Shown: positions 59,376 to 64,000 of the stretch, piece by piece
How the letters are laid out: every line of letters begins with the position of its first letter
Numbering within the stretch: position 1 is the first letter of the stretch
Assembly (NCBI RefSeq): GCF_010015445.1
Contig: NC_053120.1
Location: 607,590 to 671,589, forward strand
From: Perca fluviatilis
Lineage: Eukaryota > Chordata > Actinopteri > Perciformes > Percidae
Reading direction: 5' to 3'
DNA: 64,000 nucleotides
The notes under the pieces: generated by a model
Told to the model about the DNA's origin: nothing
The model's input: the letters and a program-made list of their open reading frames with translations, nothing else
Database searches by the model: none
Position numbers and translations under genes: made by a program

Positions 59376-60456
59376 ACAAAAGTCAACTGTGTTCTCCTGA
59401 TCAACACGCCGGCTCAACTGTGTAATGTTGACCACGCTGTCGAAGTTGTTGTTCCTCACACACCTCGGAATTGTGCAGGCCATGGATGAGTTTGTTGTAA
59501 AATGGCGCAGGAGTGTTGATCCGTAGATTTTGGTTAGTAACACAGAGCCGGTGACTTCACCTATATTCTCCGGGGGCTCTCGATCAAGACTTTGATGTAG
59601 TGCCTATTACGGTCCACTATGGCAAAGTTGTTCGCGATTCGCCATGGTCTGGTACAGGGTGCTGATGTATTTCACCACCGTATGGGATTTCTACAGTCCT
59701 CTTGTACCCGTGTTTGATGGCCATATGTACACTCAAGCTCTTCAAAGGCTGCGCCGGTGGATATCTCCTCACTGATTCGTGTTACAATGTCAAGGTTGTC
59801 CACGGAAGCGACCTCAAGAGTGTTAGGAGATTTCGGAGAGCCGCCGTAATCTTTGTCGGCCAAGGCTTGTGGGGAAGGTATGCACACATAGCCGCCAACA
59901 CACGACGGGAAAGAGAATGCCGGCAGTTCACTGGGGGCTCTCTTCTTGACGCAGGCAATGCCGATCTGCAAACACCGCTGGCAGGTGAATTCATATTCTC
60001 CTCGGTGGACTGGGACGAGGAGGTCGAAGCTTCTGGCGCCTTTGTCCGAGGCCCAGAGGCTTCTTGACATCATGAAGGCCAATACGTTGATGAGGGCCTG
60101 CCTGTTTTCTTCATCGTACACAGGTAGGGCACGCATGGAAAGGTTCAGTGTCGGTGCCTGCTATCTTCATACCGGATCCACAGTCAATGTTGACATTCCA
60201 CTTTGAGGAAAGCCTGCCCGCTCATTGGTCAGGATCCTATTGTCGGTGTTGTTCACAATAGCTTAACTTCACTGGTATTTTTCTACGGTGCCTTGTTTGT
60301 ATGCCGTAAGGTTCATCTTGTCAACCACAAACAGAGTGCTGCACTCACCGATGGATATGAGGCCACACAGGTCCACTTTTAAAATGACAGGCTGATGGGG
60401 CTTACTGGCATTGGTCATGGTGGGGACACAACGTACTCACTTTGACTGAAAGACAT
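59366..60456 (-). pseudogene. Unidentified minus-strand gene of about 360 codons, frame-broken
   Basis: Codon-like sequence with no simple repeats. It runs from a candidate ATG at 60456-60454 to a TAA at 59368-59366. The longest uninterrupted part is 59672-60136, which contains YDEENRQALINVLAFMMSR and a CQRC motif. Other open pieces are near 60270-60410 (with KVDLCGLISIGEC) and 59366-59560. At least three one- or two-base shifts separate the pieces. I do not recognise the family. The compact layout, lack of visible introns and total length would fit a large-DNA-virus or virus-derived gene (a capsid-type protein of fish herpesviruses was considered), but that is a guess. Host single-exon gene or transposon origin is also possible. 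Confidence 0.4.
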
Positions 60457-60627
60457 CTTGACTGAGTATGGTTCACGCTATGCAGGAGCGGATAATCGCC
60501 ACAAGTTAGGGGTTAGGGTTTTTGGATTAACACAGCGTTTTTGGATCTGTAGCTCAATACACGCTAAAGAAAGGGCCACGTCGTGGCGAGAAGATCAAGA
60601 GCCACGGTGTTTCGCTGACACACTGTC

Positions 60628-60783
60628 CTATCTTTCGCCTCTTGTCCTGCCCGGTAAAACCAATTCTAGAAGCTTGTGACCTGGAACGCTGTTGGCAAAC
60701 AGGTCCATGTAGAAGTTTTTGCAGCCTATGCAATGATACGCGGACCTCCCTGTAGTCAGAGTCGACAGGTCAGCTCCTTTGCC
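60628..60783 (-). CDS. Short open fragment upstream of the 59.4-60.5 kb gene
   Basis: An open stretch of about 51 codons ends in TAG at 60628-60630 and contains HCIGCKNFYMDLFANS (a CxxC). Same strand and style as the block at 59366-60456, about 170 bp upstream of its candidate start. It may be the C-terminus of a separate gene. Not identified. Confidence 0.3.
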   Translation of the reverse strand, partial: GKGADLSTLTTGRSAYHCIGCKNFYMDLFANSVPGHKLLELVLPGRTRGER

Positions 60784-60940
60784 CTAAGCTCGACTCAGGG
60801 TGGGTTTGAGCCAATTTTTCCCACTGGAAGGCCTCGATCCACGCTCGCGATGAGGTGTACGTCCGCATTACGAATAGGGCATGATACAGAGAACAGACTC
60901 GGGTAGATCGCGGTCGGTGAGCTGAAGGCATCGGGAGTGT

Positions 60941-62070
60941 GTATCTGCAACATGATTACTGTCTGGTACAGGACCTCTCTCTCCTCCTCTCCCTCTCCTC
61001 CTCTCTTCCTCTCTCTCCATCTCCTCCTCTCTCCCTCTCCTCCCTCCTTTCCCTCTCCTCTCCCTCTCCTCTCCTCCTCCTCTCTCTCTCCTTCCTACTC
61101 CTCTCATTCTCCTCATCTCTCTCCTTCCTCCTTCTCTCTCCTCCCCTCCCATCTCTCTCTCTTTTCCTCCTTCTCTCTCCTCCCTCCTCTCCTCTCTTCC
61201 TCATCTTTCCTCCTACGTCCATCTCTCCTCCTCATCTCTCCTCCTCCATATCTCCTCCTCCCTCATCTCTCCTTCTCCTCTTCCTCATCTCTCCCTCTCA
61301 TCTCTCCTCCTCCTCTTCCTCCTCATCTCTCTCTCTCCTCCTTATCTTCCTCCTTCTCCTCTGTCTCTCTCTCCTCCCTGTCCTTCCTCCTCCTCTCCCT
61401 CCTTCCTCCTCATCTCTGTCTCTCCTTGTCCTCCCTCCTCCTTCCTTGTCTCCTCTCCTCCCTCCTCGTCTCTCTCTCTCTCTCGTCTCTCTCCTCCTCC
61501 TCGTCTCCTCTCCTCCTTGTCTCTCTCTCCTTATGTCTCCACTCTCCTTGTCTCCTCCTGCTCCTCTCCTCTCCCTCTCCCTCCCTCATCCTTCTCCCTC
61601 CTCATCCTCCATCTCCCCCATCTCTCCCTCTCCTCCCTCACCCTCCCTCCTCCCCACCCTCCCTCTCCTCCTCATCTCTCCCTCTCCTTCTCATTTCTCC
61701 CTCTCCTGCTCCTCATCTCTCATTCTCCTCATCTCTCTCCTTCTCATCTCTCTCTCTCCTCCCTCCTCATCTCTCTCTCTTTCTCATCATCTCTCCATCT
61801 CCTCCTCATCTCTCCTCTCTTCCTCCTCATCTTTCTCTCGTCCACATCTCTCCCTCTCCTCCTCATCCCTCCCTCTCCTCCTCATCTCTCCCTCTCTTCC
61901 TCATTTCTCCCATCTCTCCTTCTCATCTCTCCTTCCCCTCCTCATCTCTCCCTTTCCTCCTTATGTCTCTCTCCTTCCTCCTCATCTCTCCCTCTCCCTC
62001 CTCCTCATCTCTCCCTCTCTTCCTTTTCTCTCCCTCTCCTCCTCATCTCTCCCTCTCTTCCTCAAAGGTC
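60941..62070. repeat. CTCCTCATCTCTCCCT-type polypyrimidine array
   Basis: About 1.13 kb of pyrimidine-rich tandem sequence; CTCATCTCTCCCTCTCCTC recurs in the right half. All long frames (Ser/Leu/Pro, or Arg/Glu on minus) are repeat translations. Confidence 0.93.
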
Positions 62071-62540
62071 CCACTGTACTGTCGTTCCACAGATCACGGA
62101 CATCTGATTGACTTTAATGCACTGTAGTTAAGTGAAAGTAGGTCAAGTTGTAAAGAATGGCCCCTACCAGCAGGGCAGCATTTAGTTTTAGTTTGTTTCT
62201 ATGTTAACTGTTAGCCTTTAGTAGTAGAAAAAAATATTTATGTAAAGCGATATAGTAAAACAAAAAGTGCTTACCTTCAATTTCACACACTTCTCACTTG
62301 GAGCAAATAATCTCTCACACAATGTAACACTGTCCATCAATAAAGGGTGAAAAAAATACTTTGTCACACAAACAGCCCCTTCAACAGCCCTTTCTAAGGG
62401 ATTAAAACAGGGTGATACAAAATAAAATTACAAAGTGCACATGCAAGGTAAACTAGGACTCAGCCTATAGTGCAGTTAAACCATGGCTTAATACTTTCTT
62501 TTTCTCAAGTTTGCTGCGTACATTGCAGTCAGGCAAGGTA
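62071..62540. other. No gene recognised
   Basis: AT-rich single-copy-like sequence. No coding or repeat structure was recognised. Confidence 0.45.
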
Positions 62541-62824
62541 CTAATGTGGCTGTGTTGCTAAGTACTTGCGTGCAAGGCGGGCCATTTCACTGGCTTTGAC
62601 GAGGGGGCAAAGAAATCGCATCAGCTGTGTGCTCGGCCGTCGGCTGTGTGCTCGGCTGCCGTCTGTGTGCTCAGCCATCAAGTGGTATTTCAGACTGGAC
62701 GTGCTGCGATGATAGCGCAGTTCACAACCACCAAACACACACAGATCACTTTGGTCTTGTCAATGTAACCATTTGGCAACTTTTTAAAAGAAAACTTTCC
62801 ATACAGAATCTTAATGGCATCCAT
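62541..62824 (-). pseudogene. hAT transposase remnant: BED finger plus short tail
   Basis: From the ATG at 62824 the minus strand reads MDAIKILYGKFSFKKLPNGY and then IDKTKVICV. After a +1 shift inside a TGTGTGTTT run it continues CELRYHRSTSSLKYHLMAEH. Together this matches a BED zinc finger of hAT transposases (pattern KT..IC..C...L.Y..STSSLKYHL...H). It passes within a few residues into MARLARKYLATQPH and a stop, a segment like the C-terminal (R)LA.KYL dimerisation region of the same proteins. The whole catalytic RNase-H core is missing, so this looks like an internally deleted, non-autonomous copy. Confidence 0.6.
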
Positions 62825-62963
62825 TTCGGCAATCTTTCGGCCGATGACGTAGAAAGCCTGGCTGATTTTGACTGGCTCACCCGGAGACTGAAGGCTGGAT
62901 ACATTCAGAAACCATATCTCACTCAAAACAGCATGGATGTTTGTTTTTTCAAAGTTTTTGTGC

Positions 62964-63040
62964 ATGTGGAAGCACCAGAGACACAAAATAACACCCCAAA
63001 TCCCAGTCCCAAGAGTTTTTTTCATAACATGGGAACATTA
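62964..63040. repeat. Dispersed repeat, copy 2 of 2 in window
   Basis: Near-identical to 904-983 (GTGGAAGCACCAGAGACACA, then AAATAACACCCCAAAT). Confidence 0.75.
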
Positions 63041-63172
63041 ATGAAAAGGTTTTGTTTCAAACCAAACTTGAAACCATATCTGAACATGTCTCATCTTATT
63101 TGTAATTTCAGGTAGATCTACAAAAGTAAGTTTTTATTTTCTTTGTGTTTTCTGAGTTGGCCAACGTGCCAG

Positions 63173-63266
<94 letters not shown>
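63173..63266. repeat. (CTAT)n microsatellite
   Basis: About 23 perfect CTAT units. Confidence 0.98.
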
Positions 63267-64000
63267 GTCTCTCTTTCTATATCTACCTCTCTCTCTCTTG
63301 GCTGCTTTGTTACATTAACACATACAGTATTTTGGATGTTACATCTCTACATTGCACACACTCTTTCTACTTCGACTGACAACTGTTGCTCATTCCAGCA
63401 GAAGCTGTAGTTCTCTCTCCTCTAAAAACATGATCTCTCTTATTTTATTCTGTGTTGTGTTTTTTGCTGCTGTGCCTTCCTATCTTTGGTTATCTCTCTC
63501 ATGGCCGCCGTGTCATCATTACTATCATCTATCTGTTCATCAGCTTGGATCAATGTTGGTGCTATAATGTTTTTTTCAGGTAGATCTACTAAAAGTAAGT
63601 GCCATTTTTATTGTCTTTAAGTATTTATCTTCTTGGCCGCCGTGCCACAACTATCATGGCCGCCGCGCCACATGTATAATTCTGTCTTTCATGGCTGCTC
63701 GTTTTATTTTAAAATAAAATGTTAAAATAATTTACTGTAAAAAAAATAAAATAAAAATCATAATTTATCTTAACTACTCTCTGTCCTCACCTTCTTTGCA
63801 TTAATCAAGGTTTACAGCAAATAATTGCTAACATTAGCTAAGGTGCTAAGGCTCATGACTGATGGTAATTTTAGATTTTTTTTGGATGTTCCAAATTGTA
63901 ATTATATAAGTGATTATTGGTCTGATTGTCGAGCTAAAGTTATGTTTTTAGTTGGTTGTTAGCATATGTCCCTTTACACATTCATAGCAACAAAAATGGG
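63267..64000. other. No gene recognised; small duplicated motif
   Basis: AT-rich. CAGGTAGATCTACTAAAAGT at about 63579 echoes CAGGTAGATCTACAAAAGT at about 63109, each followed by AAGT and a T-rich stretch, then a TTGGCC..CGTGCCA phrase. This suggests a diverged duplication around the microsatellite. TTGGCCGCCGTGCCA-like phrases recur at 63634 and 63657. Confidence 0.45.

Noticed and set aside
51080..60456. A single piggyBac-herpesvirus fusion (Teratorn-like) element
   Set aside because: Copy 2 has both ends and closes at 57986 with no viral genes inside; the unidentified block lies outside it.
60500..60522. Telomere-like GTTAGGGGTTAGGG
   Set aside because: Only two imperfect units; too short to call telomeric repeat or viral telomeric motif.

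Overview
The window looks like a repeat-choked piece of a teleost fish genome. The evidence is vertebrate-style split exons of a multi-PDZ scaffold gene, a LINE 3' end and hAT, MITE and piggyBac remains of types common in ray-finned fish, very abundant (CA)n, and two placeholder gaps of exactly 500 N (21943-22442 and 42147-42646). No bacterial operon, rRNA or tRNA was recognised.

Region 1 (about 3-18.4 kb, minus strand) carries seven exons that read in order 18.4, 17.7, 14.1, 7.4, 6.4, 4.9 and 3.1 kb. They encode the linker before PDZ1, then PDZ1, PDZ2 and the first two thirds of PDZ3 of a PATJ (INADL)-like tight-junction/polarity scaffold. Most splice phases agree between neighbouring exons. 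The exceptions are apparent 1-2 nt frameshifts in two exons and a phase mismatch at the first junction. The N-terminal L27 exon is not in the window, and the C-terminal PDZ exons lie beyond its start. The introns are almost entirely minisatellites (units of 12, 19, 20, 49, 47-49 and 57 bp) and dinucleotide tracts. Several of these run right up to the splice sites, and four acceptors have a (TG)n tract just upstream.

Region 2 (about 20.7-58 kb) is the most unusual part. Two same-orientation piggyBac-type DNA transposons (end of copy 1 at 34175; copy 2 complete at 51080-57986, with CCCTTGT... ends and TTAA on both sides) bracket a 16.9 kb satellite. That satellite has monomers of about 119 bp arranged in a higher-order repeat. 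Each transposon carries its own large array of a 61-bp unit between the left end and the transposase gene (about 3.6 kb in copy 2, at least 8.3 kb in copy 1). The unit's palindromic core is nearly identical to a palindrome just inside the element's left terminus. Both transposase genes have one intron and a C-terminal Cys-rich finger, and both are broken by many small indels.

Region 3 (58-64 kb) holds a compact minus-strand coding stretch of unknown and possibly viral-type origin (59.4-60.8 kb), a short Cys-rich fragment, a 1.1 kb CT-rich tract, a deleted hAT remnant with a BED finger, dispersed repeats and a (CTAT)n microsatellite.

Many open frames in the window are translations of simple repeats and are not genes. 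Frequent one-base deletions in the 61-bp arrays and in the 7.7-11.3 kb and 25-30 kb blocks suggest uncorrected long-read error, real decay, or both. Frameshifts should be read with that in mind.
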